64,000 nt of DNA from CBDCGJ01 sp965216645 (GTDB lineage Bacteria; Pseudomonadota; Alphaproteobacteria; GCA-2731375), in contig CBDCGJ010000006.1 of NCBI GenBank assembly GCA_965216645.1, positions 1 through 64,000 on the forward strand. Reading direction: 5' to 3'. The notes under the pieces were generated by a model. That model ran no database searches and was not told the DNA's origin. It saw only the letters and a program-made list of their open reading frames with translations. The translations under genes and the position numbers were made by a program. This document shows positions 51,318 to 60,901 of this stretch, piece by piece (the first letter of the stretch is position 1; each line of letters starts with the position of its first letter).

Positions 51318-52121
51318 TCAGATGAAGATGACGAAATCCTCGTCCGTCAGGTCGGCAATGACATCGTCCTCATCGACGATGAAGGTGTCGGCACCGGCGC
51401 CACCGTGGAGAACATTCGCGCCCGGGCCGCCGTTCAGCGTGTCGTCGCCGAGATTGCCGTAGAGCGTATCGTTGCCTTGGTTGCCGAACAGAATATCGTT
51501 GCCCTGGCCGCCATACAGCACATCGTCATTCTGGCCGCCATAAAGGAAATCGACGTCCAGATTACCGTAGATGATATCGTTATGCAGATTCCCGTAAACG
51601 ATGTCGGCGTGCTGACCGCCGAAAATGACGTCCAAATCCTGGCCGCCGAAGATGACGTCGAGACCCTGATTGCCGTAGATCAGGTCGTTGCCCAGATTGC
51701 CGTAAATCAAGTCGTTGCCATCGAAGCCGAAGCCCAAGTCATCGCCGCCGAACATGTGGAAGATGTCGTCGAACAGGCTGCCGTTGAAGATGTCCGCATT
51801 CGCGAAATAATCGCCAAATACTTCAGCGCCCGAGATATCGAGGAAGTTCTGGCCCGTCGTGATGCTGATATTGTCGAAACTGAAAAACGGCTGGTTGGCC
51901 CCATTGAGCCAGGTCACGGAGTGCAACGTCAGCTCGGTGCCGGATACCGCGTAACTCATCTCGACGAAATAAGTCTGATTGTTGACGTCGATCACCTCGA
52001 TCCGCGTCGACGTTTCTGTAGAGGTGACGATGTTCACGGACATGGTCTGGCCGAACATAGTGAAGACGGCACCGGTCGGCGTGACATTGATGGCAAACTC
52101 GCCCGGATCAAATACAACCAT
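51318..52121 (-). CDS. RTX-type calcium-binding repeat protein, likely type I secreted
   Basis: 267 residues. The first 110 form a beta-rich domain without a known motif. Residues about 125-245 are nonapeptide RTX repeats, for example GGDDLGFGFDGNDLIYGNLGND, GGQDLDVIFGG and GNQGNDTLYGNLGDD. Many units have G-N where G-G is usual, so calcium binding may be altered. The last 25 residues (ADTFIVDEDDVIADL ... FVIFI) are an acidic, hydrophobic C-terminal signal of the type I kind. There is no signal peptide. AGGAG lies seven bases before the ATG at 52121. No ABC exporter is in the window. Confidence 0.85.
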   Translation of the reverse strand: MVVFDPGEFAINVTPTGAVFTMFGQTMSVNIVTSTETSTRIEVIDVNNQTYFVEMSYAVSGTELTLHSVTWLNGANQPFFSFDNISITTGQNFLDISGAEVFGDYFANADIFNGSLFDDIFHMFGGDDLGFGFDGNDLIYGNLGNDLIYGNQGLDVIFGGQDLDVIFGGQHADIVYGNLHNDIIYGNLDVDFLYGGQNDDVLYGGQGNDILFGNQGNDTLYGNLGDDTLNGGPGANVLHGGAGADTFIVDEDDVIADLTDEDFVIFI

Positions 52122-52355
52122 TTATAGACTCCTAATATACTTAGAACACGCAAATTTTGGTATTTGTATATCCTTTCGGAGATCGGGCAAATACAAAAAA
52201 TATCTAAATTTTTAGCAATCAATGCTTAAGGTTAACGCGTCTTTACTGGCGTCATCTACAACTAGAGCAGATTTATCGAACACAGATTCATTTACGGGAT
52301 TCCCGTTTGAGCCGTTCCATGATTCTATCTTTGCGTTGATTCGCAAGGAGGAACA

Positions 52356-52739
52356 ATGTCTCAAAGTTACAGCACAGACCTGCGCCAACGGGTACTTTCC
52401 GCGATTTCGGGTGGTCTCTCAACTCATAAAGCAGCGGCTCGTTTCGATATTGGCGTGTCGACGGCAGGTCGCTGGTATCGCCGCTATCGAGATTACGGAG
52501 AAACGGAGGCGCGCAAGCAGGGGCAACCTGGCGGCTCCAAACTTGATCGTCATGAGGACTATATTCTGGGCCTGGTCGCGGACCGGCCGGACATCGCACT
52601 CTACGAGATCGCCGAGCGCCTTGAGGCGGAGCACAACGTCTCGGTCTGTCCGGCAACGGTCTGTAATTTTTTCAAGAAGCGCGGTATCACGTTCAAAAAA
52701 AGACAGCGCATGCAGCGGAACAAGAACGCGCGGACGTGA
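52356..52739 (+). CDS. IS630 transposase, N-terminal frame (orfA)
   Basis: 127 residues: helix-turn-helix region DLRQRVLSAISGGLSTHKAAARFDIGVSTAGRWYRRYRDYGE and a second DNA-binding half, DYILGLVADRPDIALYEIAERLEAEHNVSVCPATVCNFFKKRGI. AAGGAGG four bases before the ATG. The frame ends just after a run of seven A (52694-52702 region), where a -1 shift would carry translation into orfB as KKTAHAAEQERADV, which is the expected continuation of IS630 proteins. Confidence 0.88.
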   Translation: MSQSYSTDLRQRVLSAISGGLSTHKAAARFDIGVSTAGRWYRRYRDYGETEARKQGQPGGSKLDRHEDYILGLVADRPDIALYEIAERLEAEHNVSVCPATVCNFFKKRGITFKKRQRMQRNKNART

Positions 52740-53302
52740 AAGCCCGGCGCGAACTCTGGTTTGAGGCTCAGCCCGACCTTGATCCCGAAAAGCTTGTCTT
52801 TGTCGATGAAACCGGCGCCTCCACCAAGATGGCGCGGCGGCGCGGACGGTCCAAACGGGGCGAACGCTGCCGCGACGCCATTCCCCACGGGCATTGGAAA
52901 ACAACCACTTTTACCGCCGGGTTGCGTCTCGACAGCTTGGTCGCACCCATGGTGCTGGATGGGCCGATGAACGGCGACGCCTTTATCGCCTACACCGAAC
53001 AAGTGCTTGCCCCGGAACTCAAGCCGGGGGATGTGGTCATCATGGACAACCTGCCCGCCCACAAAGTCACCGGCGTCAGGACGGCAATCGAAAAGGCCGG
53101 TGCGCGTTTGCTCTACCTCCCGCCATATTCACCGGACTTCAACCCTATCGAAAAGGCATTCTCGAAACTCAAGGCGGCGCTGAGAAAAGAAGCAGCCCGG
53201 ACAATCCCAGAATTATGGAAGGTGATTGGACAAGCTATCGACGAATTCAAAGCCAGTGAGTGTAAAAACTACTTCACCGCATGCGGATATGAACCGGAGT
53301 AA
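52736..53302 (+). CDS. IS630 transposase, DDE catalytic frame (orfB)
   Basis: 188 residues of the DDE superfamily (IS630/Tc1-mariner). First Asp in KLVFVDETGASTKMARRRGRS, second in VVIMDNLPAHKVTGVRTAIE, and the Glu in YLPPYSPDFNPIEKAFSKLKAALRK. The frame is open well before 52736, consistent with reading by -1 frameshift from orfA. The GTG at 52736, overlapping the orfA stop (GTGA), would give only the catalytic domain. Confidence 0.88.
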   Translation: MKARRELWFEAQPDLDPEKLVFVDETGASTKMARRRGRSKRGERCRDAIPHGHWKTTTFTAGLRLDSLVAPMVLDGPMNGDAFIAYTEQVLAPELKPGDVVIMDNLPAHKVTGVRTAIEKAGARLLYLPPYSPDFNPIEKAFSKLKAALRKEAARTIPELWKVIGQAIDEFKASECKNYFTACGYEPE

Positions 53303-53390
53303 AGTGAATCTGCTCTAGTCCTCGCAGCCTTACGCCGCCTCGCTCTTTTCCGCGCAAGCCTCAGGAATAGATCTCCGGAAATCCGCGCAA

Positions 53391-53510
53391 AAAAAGGGGT
53401 CGGAGGGATTTTCTTATGCGGTAAATCCCTCCGACCCCTTTAATATCTGTTTGTTTTCAATTATTTGATGATGAAAAAGCGAAAATTCCCTCCGACCCCT
53501 TTTTCCAAAG
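53391..53510. repeat. REP-like repeat cluster, locus 3 (three copies)
   Basis: GGGGTCGGAGGGA forward at 53396-53408, followed by two inverse copies, TCCCTCCGACCCC at about 53427-53439 and 53487-53499. The first two can pair as a hairpin. The third stands alone in the same orientation as the second. It lies between the IS630 element and the end of the DUF2336 gene and may serve as its terminator. Confidence 0.85.
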
Positions 53511-53530
53511 CCCCTTATTCGCGCGAGCGT

Positions 53531-54781
53531 TTAGGAAAAGGTCTCCAGGTGCCAGTTCATCTGCTTCTCGTCCATGGGATAGTCCAAGCCGCCCTTCGCA
53601 TTGACGATGGCTTGCGGCGGCACATGACCGATTTGCGTCTGCATACGTAACGCCGTGCGCATACTCAGGCCGGCGCGCCAGCTCAAGGCGGTGATGACAT
53701 GACCGTTGCGCGTGCCGAGGATGCGGCGCACGGTGGCGTTCGGCATTTTGCCTTTCAGCGCCAGGGCCTCGATGACGAAGTCCCGTTGTCCCGCGGCGAT
53801 CGAATCCTGCATCACTTCGTCATCGATCATGTCTTGCTCGAACATGCGGCGGGCGCGGTCGACGTCATAATCCTGGCCTTCGCCCGTGGTCTCGTCCAGA
53901 CGCTTGCGGACGGCGCCGCGGATTTCGTCGATCACATCTTCCGGCAGGTCGTTGCGCCGCGCCAGAACCTCGACAAGCGACGTCGCGACGAAGGTGGCGA
54001 TGCGCCGCACCGCGCGGATGGAGAGCTCTGGCCGCAGCACCAACGGCTCATGCCAATTGTCGATATTCTCCGCATTGTCGACGACGAAGTCCAAGGTCTC
54101 CTCGCGGATCTGCGCGCTCTTGTTGGCCAGCAGGCTGGCGACCGCGGGCACGTCCAAGGTCGCCACCAGCGCGTCGGAGACGTCGCCGGACAAGCCTTCG
54201 CGGCGGGAAATCGCGCTCAACGCGTCCTGGGCGGTGCCGGCGGCGATGATTTCGATCAGGTCGGAATCGCTCAACAGCGGCGAATATTCCAGCACGGAGG
54301 TGGAGACGATGGTCTCCACATCCCGCGCCAGCTTCAGGACGATATGTTTCGGAATATTGTCCGCGTGCTTGATTTCCTCGGCGATGATGGCGCGGACCCG
54401 CGGTAGCTGATCGTTGGCCAGCGCGTCCAGAACCTGCAGCGTGATTTCCCGTACTCGATCGAGCTCGTCGGGCGCCATGTCCGGCGCCAGGCGACCGATC
54501 TTGCGGGCCAGGTCGGCACGCACATCTTCCTTTTCGTCTTCGGTCAGTAGGACGTCGGCCTGGACCGGCGTTGCCGGATTGGCGGCGACGGCCCGACGCA
54601 CGTCCTCGGACGAATCCTCCGCCAGGAAGTACAGGATCTCCGGTCGCGTCGACGGATGTCCGGCCAATTGCAGGCGGATGGCGGGATCCGGATCTTGGAC
54701 CATTTCCTTCTGCTGCTCGTAGGTCAAGTCGTCCATAATCTCGACGGACGTACGCGCGCGGCTAAACAGGCGTGTCAGCAT
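53531..54781 (-). CDS. DUF2336 domain protein (HEAT-like repeats)
   Basis: 416 residues, typical alphaproteobacterial DUF2336 protein: PDPAIRLQLAGHPSTRPEILYFLAEDSSEDVRRAVAANPATPVQADVLL is a HEAT/LRV-like unit, followed by REITLQVLDALANDQLPRVRAIIAEEIKHADNIPKHIVLKLARD. The function is not known; some members are proposed to be signalling partners. It starts one base after the stop of the GGDEF gene (TGA-G-ATG), so its translation is coupled to that of a diguanylate cyclase, which suggests a role in the same signalling. Confidence 0.88.
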   Translation of the reverse strand: MLTRLFSRARTSVEIMDDLTYEQQKEMVQDPDPAIRLQLAGHPSTRPEILYFLAEDSSEDVRRAVAANPATPVQADVLLTEDEKEDVRADLARKIGRLAPDMAPDELDRVREITLQVLDALANDQLPRVRAIIAEEIKHADNIPKHIVLKLARDVETIVSTSVLEYSPLLSDSDLIEIIAAGTAQDALSAISRREGLSGDVSDALVATLDVPAVASLLANKSAQIREETLDFVVDNAENIDNWHEPLVLRPELSIRAVRRIATFVATSLVEVLARRNDLPEDVIDEIRGAVRKRLDETTGEGQDYDVDRARRMFEQDMIDDEVMQDSIAAGQRDFVIEALALKGKMPNATVRRILGTRNGHVITALSWRAGLSMRTALRMQTQIGHVPPQAIVNAKGGLDYPMDEKQMNWHLETFS

Positions 54782-54782
54782 C

Positions 54783-56528
54783 TCAGCTTCCCGATTCCGT
54801 TTCGATATCGTCGATGGTGGCGATCTTTGCCGTGCCCTTGCCTGCCCATTTGGCGCGGTAGAGGGCGGCGTCTGAGACCGCATACAGGGTTTTCAAGTCG
54901 ATGTCGGATTCCGGATGGGCCACCGCAATTCCGATGGAAACGTTCAACTGCTTGTCCGGCCGGCCCGAATAGCATTGCAGCTCCTGGAACGCCTCGATCA
55001 CGTAGCGCGCTTTCGTCATCGCGCCCTCCTCGTTGACGTCGTCGAGCCAGACGGCGAACTCGTCGCCGCCAATCCGCGCACTCAAGTCGGTCACCCGGCT
55101 GCCTTCTTTCAGCATTCTCGAAAACGCTTTCAATACGGCGTCGCCATCGGCATGGCCGCGTTCGTCATTGACCGCCTTGAAATTGTCCAGATCGAAATAC
55201 AACATCGCGCCCGACGACTTAGTGCGGGCCACGCGGGCCAGCCGGATCTCGACCTCATCGTCGAAGGCGCGACGGTTGAACAATCCCGTCAGCTCGTCCG
55301 TGCGTGACAGGAGGATCAGCCGGTCCTGCGCTTCCGCCTGGGCGAGCGCGACGCCGATATGGTTGGCCACCGACGCGACCAGCGCCCGTTCCTCTTCGGT
55401 CCAGTCGCCGGCGATCTTGGTCCGGGCGATCGCCGTGTAGCCTTTCTGCGTCTCGCCATGTCCGCAGCGAACGATGCAAAGGTGCCAGCCGTCCTGGACG
55501 CGTTCGATCCAATCCCGTTCGTCCGTTTCGGCGACGAGATCGGAGATGATGTCCTGCACGCGGTCGTCCAGATCGGAGGGGCAGCCGAATTGGGCAAGCC
55601 GCTCCAAGCCGCCGGATTGATCTTCGCCGAGGATCCAGCAATAGGGGACCTCCAGGGCTTCGGCGAGGGCGCCAGCGGCCGCGGACAGCATCGCGTCGGC
55701 GGTCAACTCGTTGTGGATCTCATCGGCGACGCGCTTGACCAGACGGTCGCGGGTCCGTGTGCGCTCCAGCGCTTCTTCCTGGGCTTTCTGTTCCGTGATG
55801 TCGCGGCAGACGCCGCGCGCGCCGCGCCAGGCGCCATTGCTTTCCCGCACCGGCACGCAAGACACGCGCATGACGACGACGTCGCCATTGGCATGGCGCA
55901 GCAAGATTTCCTCGTCGATCAGTTCGACATGGGATTCGAACGGGTTGGCGCGGACCTCGATCCCCTCCTCGTACAGCAAATCGCGGCCGAGCCGGCCGTT
56001 CAATTCGATCGCCGTATAGCCGATCGCGCCCCGGGGCGAAACGTAGCTAAAGCTGCCGTCGAGCTTGGTCTCCCAAGCGAAATCGGAAGAGCAGGCAACC
56101 AAATCCTTGTACAGACGCCGTGAAGCGACCAAAGCGTTGGAGAAGTTATGCTCCAGTGTATCGTCGCGGGCCAACAGCAAGACGTGACGGCCCTCTACCG
56201 TAGGGGCGGGGATCACCGAGACATCGAGAATCAAATGCCCTTCGCCCGACGGTACTGAAACGCGCAATCCGACATGGCGGTTTTCCGCGAGGCAGGTCAG
56301 GATCGCCGACCTCAACTGATGGCCTTCCATCCGTTCCGCATGCTCGATAATAGGCCGGGCCGTGGCGTTCGAGTAAGCGACCGCACCCTCCTCGTTCCAA
56401 ACCACGGCCGCCTGCGGCGAGCCTTTCACCAGCGCCGCCAGCCAAGCCAGACCCACGCCGTCGTCCGCCGGCGAGGCATACTCGTCGGCCCCGACAATCT
56501 GGGCGTCGTGCTGATCGCTTAGCGACAC
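54783..56528 (-). CDS. PAS/GAF sensor diguanylate cyclase (GGDEF)
   Basis: 581 residues from GTG 56528 (GAGG 10 bases upstream). Domains in order: an N-terminal PAS-like domain (AAVVWNEEGAVAYSNATARPIIE), a second PAS (VACSSDFAWETKLDGSFSYVSPRGAIGYTAIELNGR), a PAC/coiled-coil link (GVCRDITEQKAQEEALERTR), a GAF-like domain (ADAMLSAAAGALAEALEVPYCWIL) and GGDEF (MLYFDLDNFKAVNDERGHADGDAVL; SARIGGDEFAVWLDDV). The intact GGDEF predicts c-di-GMP synthesis from GTP. No EAL domain and no transmembrane helix, so it is cytosolic. Confidence 0.92.
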   Translation of the reverse strand: MSLSDQHDAQIVGADEYASPADDGVGLAWLAALVKGSPQAAVVWNEEGAVAYSNATARPIIEHAERMEGHQLRSAILTCLAENRHVGLRVSVPSGEGHLILDVSVIPAPTVEGRHVLLLARDDTLEHNFSNALVASRRLYKDLVACSSDFAWETKLDGSFSYVSPRGAIGYTAIELNGRLGRDLLYEEGIEVRANPFESHVELIDEEILLRHANGDVVVMRVSCVPVRESNGAWRGARGVCRDITEQKAQEEALERTRTRDRLVKRVADEIHNELTADAMLSAAAGALAEALEVPYCWILGEDQSGGLERLAQFGCPSDLDDRVQDIISDLVAETDERDWIERVQDGWHLCIVRCGHGETQKGYTAIARTKIAGDWTEEERALVASVANHIGVALAQAEAQDRLILLSRTDELTGLFNRRAFDDEVEIRLARVARTKSSGAMLYFDLDNFKAVNDERGHADGDAVLKAFSRMLKEGSRVTDLSARIGGDEFAVWLDDVNEEGAMTKARYVIEAFQELQCYSGRPDKQLNVSIGIAVAHPESDIDLKTLYAVSDAALYRAKWAGKGTAKIATIDDIETESGS

Positions 56529-56662
56529 GTTTCTACATCCTCGCAACCGCGCGTTAACGCAAAACTCATTGACCCTATGGTCGCGGGGATATTAGACCGG
56601 GGACTCTTAATTTAGTCTTTAACGCAACGCCGACGAATTGTTACGGCGAAATGGGGTAGCGG

Positions 56663-57346
56663 ATGACGACTGATAATCGTTCGGGCAGTGCGCCCGATCA
56701 CGCGGCGTTGGCGCGTTGCGCTCATTGGATTTTCGATCTGGACAATACGCTCTATCCCTCCGACAGCTATCTGTTCCCCCAGATTTGCGCCCGCATTACC
56801 GCCTTCGTGCAACGCCGCATGTCCCTTGACGCGGAGGCCGCTTATGCCTTGCGCCGCCGCCTCTATCTCGAACATTCGACCACGTTGCGCGGTTTGATGA
56901 TCGAGTTCGACGTCGATCCGGACGACTATCTCGATTACGTGCACGACATCGACGTAAATGTCCTGATGCCCAACCCGGCCCTCGACCAGGCCCTGGCGGC
57001 ACTGCCCGGCGACAAAGTCATCTTCACCAACGGCACGGAACCCCATGCGGAGCGTATCTTGCAACGGCTCGGCATCCGGGCGCATTTTTCCGCGATTTAC
57101 GACGTCGTCGCCGCCAACTATGTGCCGAAGCCGGACATAACGATCTATCACGATATGATTGACCAGCATGGTATCGAGACCGAAGGTGCCGTCATGGTCG
57201 AGGACATGGCGGTGAATTTGGCCCCGGCGGCCGATCTCGGGATCACTACGGTTCTGGTCTGCGAACCGGAGGACGAGCGCCACGATCACGTCGATTTCCA
57301 TGTCGAAGACCTGACAAAGTGGCTTGAATCCCTGGCCAATAGCTGA
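56663..57346 (+). CDS. HAD-family pyrimidine 5'-nucleotidase
   Basis: 227 residues. HWIFDLDNTLYPSDSYLFPQI is HAD motif I (D-x-D), KVIFTNGTEPHAERIL motif II (Thr), KPDITIYHDMI motif III (Lys) and GAVMVEDMAVNLAPAADLGITTVLV motif IV. This layout matches the SDT1-like pyrimidine 5'-nucleotidase group common next to dapD in alphaproteobacteria. SD GGGGTAGCGG just before the ATG. It is divergent from the GGDEF gene and 54 bp before dapD. Confidence 0.88.
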   Translation: MTTDNRSGSAPDHAALARCAHWIFDLDNTLYPSDSYLFPQICARITAFVQRRMSLDAEAAYALRRRLYLEHSTTLRGLMIEFDVDPDDYLDYVHDIDVNVLMPNPALDQALAALPGDKVIFTNGTEPHAERILQRLGIRAHFSAIYDVVAANYVPKPDITIYHDMIDQHGIETEGAVMVEDMAVNLAPAADLGITTVLVCEPEDERHDHVDFHVEDLTKWLESLANS

Positions 57347-57400
57347 CAAAAACCTCCCGCCGGCGCGCCGGTCGGCGGTTGCGTTTTCGGAGAGGGATAG

Positions 57401-58243
<843 letters not shown>

Positions 58244-58253
58244 GGACGCCGTC

Positions 58254-59423
58254 ATGTCCGCCGGCGCCAAACCCGATCCGCTGGCCCTGGCCCAGGACCT
58301 AATCCGCTGCGCCAGCGTCACGCCGGTGGAAGGCGGCGCACTCGATCTGTTGGAAGCGCAATTGGGTGCCTTGGGTTTCGTCTGCCATCGCCTGCCGTTC
58401 AGCGAAGACGGCACGCCCGATGTGGACAATCTCTATGCCCGCTTCGGCGACGGTCAGCCCAATTTCTGCTTCGCCGGCCATACCGATGTGGTGCCGGTCG
58501 GCGACGACGGTGCCTGGAGCGTCGACCCCTTCGCCGGCACGATCCGGGACGACCGGCTTTGGGGCCGCGGCGCCAGCGACATGAAGGGGGCGATCGCCGC
58601 CTTCGTCGCCGCCGCGGCCGCGTTCCTCGACGACCGCGGCGACGCTTTCGACGGCTCGATCAGCCTGCTGATCACCGGCGACGAGGAAGGACCGGCGATC
58701 AACGGCACCGTCAAGGTGCTCGACTGGATGGCCGAGGCGGGTCAGCATATCGATCATTGCCTGGTTGGCGAACCGACCAATCCGGAGGAACTCGGCGAGA
58801 TGGTCAAGATCGGCCGCCGCGGCAGCCTGACCGGCAAGCTGACCGTGCGCGGGATCCAGGGTCATGTCGCCTATCCCCATCTTTCGGACAATCCGGCGCC
58901 CCGTTTGATCAAGGTCCTGGACGCCCTGAACGACCGCGAGCTCGATCCCGGGACGGCGCATTTCCAACCCTCCAATCTGGAGATCACCACCATCGATATC
59001 GGCAACCCGGCGACCAACGTGATCCCGGGCCAAGCGACGGCGGTGTTCAATATCCGCTTCAATACCGCCCATACGCCGAATGGCCTGAAGGATTGGATCC
59101 GGTCGGTCTGCGACACCCATGGCGGCGACTATGAACTCAGCTTCGTGCCCGGCGGGTCGGAGCCTTTCCTGACCGAGGAGAGCGGCTTCACGCGCATCGT
59201 CGCCGGCGCCATCGAACGGATTTGCGGCCGGCCGCCGCAGCTCTCCACCACCGGCGGCACGTCGGACGCCCGCTTCATCAAGAATGTCTGTCCGGTGGTC
59301 GAGTTCGGCCTGATCGGCCGCACCATGCATCAGATCGACGAGCATGTCGGCACCGGTGATGTCCGGAACCTGAGCCGGATCTACCGACATATCCTGGACG
59401 ATTACTTCGCGGCGGCGCCATGA
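58254..59423 (+). CDS. dapE: Succinyl-diaminopimelate desuccinylase
   Basis: 389 residues of the M20 metallohydrolase family, removing succinyl from N-succinyl-LL-diaminopimelate. FCFAGHTDVVPVGD has the first metal His and catalytic Asp, LWGRGASDMKGAIAAFV the bridging Asp, ITGDEEGPAINGT the catalytic Glu pair, and CLVGEPTN follows. The late His is in VVEFGLIGRTMHQIDEHV. Directly behind dapD. The next gene begins inside its last codons (ATGA overlap). Confidence 0.95.
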   Translation: MSAGAKPDPLALAQDLIRCASVTPVEGGALDLLEAQLGALGFVCHRLPFSEDGTPDVDNLYARFGDGQPNFCFAGHTDVVPVGDDGAWSVDPFAGTIRDDRLWGRGASDMKGAIAAFVAAAAAFLDDRGDAFDGSISLLITGDEEGPAINGTVKVLDWMAEAGQHIDHCLVGEPTNPEELGEMVKIGRRGSLTGKLTVRGIQGHVAYPHLSDNPAPRLIKVLDALNDRELDPGTAHFQPSNLEITTIDIGNPATNVIPGQATAVFNIRFNTAHTPNGLKDWIRSVCDTHGGDYELSFVPGGSEPFLTEESGFTRIVAGAIERICGRPPQLSTTGGTSDARFIKNVCPVVEFGLIGRTMHQIDEHVGTGDVRNLSRIYRHILDDYFAAAP

Positions 59424-59986
59424 CTTGGTCGGAGGAAATCTTCCGTTCCCTGTTCGCGCTCTGGCGCATTCTCAAATTCGATCCCCAGGCGCCGGCCTAC
59501 TTCAATCTGACGGAACAGGGCTTCTGGCGCTCCTTCCTGGCCGCGGCGGTCGCTAATGTCGTGGGACATGCGATGTTGCAGCCCCTTCTGGCGTTGGCGC
59601 CGGCGGAGGTTCGGCCGGTCGATCTGAATGGCGTGCTGATCCGCGAAATCGCGGTCGGCTTCGTGATCATGGTGGTCTTCCCGTTGCTGATGGTGCCGGT
59701 CAGCCGGATGCTCAATCTGGACCGCAATTACGTCACCTATATCATCGCCTGGAACTGGTCCAGTTGGGTGATGCTGATCCTGCTGGTGCCGATCAGCCTC
59801 TTCGCGTTGGTCGGCTTGCTGTCGTTCGGCGTCGTCGGATTGCTGCAGTTGATCCTGTTCGTGGTCGCCGTATTCGTCGGCATCCTGGTCGCCCGCGCCG
59901 CGCTCGAATGCAACGGCTTCGTTGCGGCGGGTCTGATGCTGCTGGAATTCGTCCTGGCCCGCTTCCTCTTCGCGCTGGTCCCCTGA
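59420..59986 (+). CDS. Conserved integral membrane protein, unknown function
   Basis: 188 residues with about five hydrophobic segments, for example FWRSFLAAAVANVVGHAM, IAVGFVIMVVFPLLMVPVSRML, WVMLILLVPISLFALVGLLSFGVVGLLQLILFVVAVFVGILV and AAGLMLLEFVLARFLFALV. It resembles the Yip1-type small membrane proteins seen between dapE and truA in alphaproteobacteria. ATG overlaps the dapE stop by four bases, implying co-expression. No function can be assigned. Confidence 0.72.
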   Translation: MTWSEEIFRSLFALWRILKFDPQAPAYFNLTEQGFWRSFLAAAVANVVGHAMLQPLLALAPAEVRPVDLNGVLIREIAVGFVIMVVFPLLMVPVSRMLNLDRNYVTYIIAWNWSSWVMLILLVPISLFALVGLLSFGVVGLLQLILFVVAVFVGILVARAALECNGFVAAGLMLLEFVLARFLFALVP

Positions 59987-60003
59987 AACCCGCGGTACGG
60001 AAA

Positions 60004-60102
60004 TCAAAGGGTCAGACCCTTTGAATAAGGACTATTCTGAAATCCGCCAGTTTTCTGCGGATTCCGAGCTTTTCATTAATCAAAGGGTCTGACCCTTTGA
60101 TT
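60004..60102. repeat. Two GGGTC/GACCC palindromes
   Basis: The first is a near-perfect 21-bp palindrome, TCAAAGGGTC-A-GACCCTTTGA (60004-60024). The second is a 25-bp one, AATCAAAGGGTC-T-GACCCTTTGATT (60078-60102), 53 bp further on. They share all but the central base and the extended ends. They lie in the convergent gap between the membrane-protein gene and truA and could end transcription from both sides. Related to, but distinct from, the GGGGTCGGAGGGA family. Confidence 0.85.
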
Positions 60103-60146
60103 TCGGGATTGCCGCGATCGGCGGGGTGGGCATGGCGCCGCGGCGG

Positions 60147-60887
60147 TTAGTCATAGTCGACGCGAGCGAGGTAGAGGCCGTGAGCCGGTGCCACGGGGCC
60201 GCAGCGGCGGCGGTCGGCGGCGGCCAGCGCGGCGGCGAGATCGTCGGCGGACCAGCGGCCGCGCCCGACCTCCGCCAAGCTGCCGACCATGGAGCGGACC
60301 TGGTTATGCAGGAAGGAGCGGGCACCGGCCTCAATATGGATTTCCCGGCCGACCCGGCGCGCCGTCAGCGTGTCGAGGGTCTTCTCCGGCGATTTGGCCT
60401 GGCATTGCGCGGCCCGGAAGGTGGTGAAGTCGTGATGGCCGGTCAGCCGTTCCGCCGCCACCGCCATGGCGGCAACATCGAGCGGCCGGCCGACCCGCCA
60501 GACCCGGCCGCGATCCACGGTCAGCGGCGCCCGCCGGTCGACGATGCGGTAGAGATAATGCCGGGCCGTCGCCGAGAAGCGGGCGTGAAATTCCTCGCTG
60601 ACCTCGGCCGCCTCGAGCACCGCGATCGGCGCCGGCTTGAGGTGGAAGTTCGCGGCGTCGCGCACCTTGCCCGCTTCCATCTTCCTCGGCAGGTCGACAT
60701 GAGCGACCTGACCCAGGGCATGCACGCCGGCATCCGTGCGCCCGGCGGCGAAAAGCTGCACCGGACCGCCGGCGAAGGCGGCGATGGCCTCCTCCAAACT
60801 CTGCTGTATCGAGGGGCCGTTGTCCTGGCGTTGCCAGCCGACATAGTCGCTACCGTCATATTCGATGGTCAGCCGGTAGCGCGCCAT
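60147..60887 (-). CDS. truA: tRNA pseudouridine(38-40) synthase
   Basis: 246 residues. YRLTIEYDGSDYVGWQRQ is the N-terminal block, FAAGRTDAGVHALGQVAHVDL carries the catalytic Asp, and FHARFSATARHYLYRI and SFLHNQVRSMVGSLAEVGRG are the conserved later parts. It forms pseudouridine at positions 38-40 of the tRNA anticodon arm. It follows fmt by 14 bp on the minus strand (def-fmt-truA), as usual. Confidence 0.95.
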   Translation of the reverse strand: MARYRLTIEYDGSDYVGWQRQDNGPSIQQSLEEAIAAFAGGPVQLFAAGRTDAGVHALGQVAHVDLPRKMEAGKVRDAANFHLKPAPIAVLEAAEVSEEFHARFSATARHYLYRIVDRRAPLTVDRGRVWRVGRPLDVAAMAVAAERLTGHHDFTTFRAAQCQAKSPEKTLDTLTARRVGREIHIEAGARSFLHNQVRSMVGSLAEVGRGRWSADDLAAALAAADRRRCGPVAPAHGLYLARVDYD

Positions 60888-60901
60888 GATCCACCTCGGG
60901 G

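Larger units (their letters stand above)
52266..53315 (+). mobile_element. IS630-family insertion sequence, complete
   Basis: About 1050 bp. Terminal inverted repeats begin GAGCAGATT on the left and end AATCTGCTC on the right. Each end is flanked by TA (the flanking CTA on the left, TAG on the right), the IS630/Tc1 target preference and duplication. Inside are two overlapping frames of one transposase. It sits upstream of the RTX gene and next to the REP cluster at 53.4 kb, and looks recent and intact. Confidence 0.88.

Noticed and set aside
53391..53510. CRISPR array from regularly spaced 13-mers
   Set aside because: Only three copies, in mixed orientation and with unequal spacing, with no cas genes; they fit the REP-like family.
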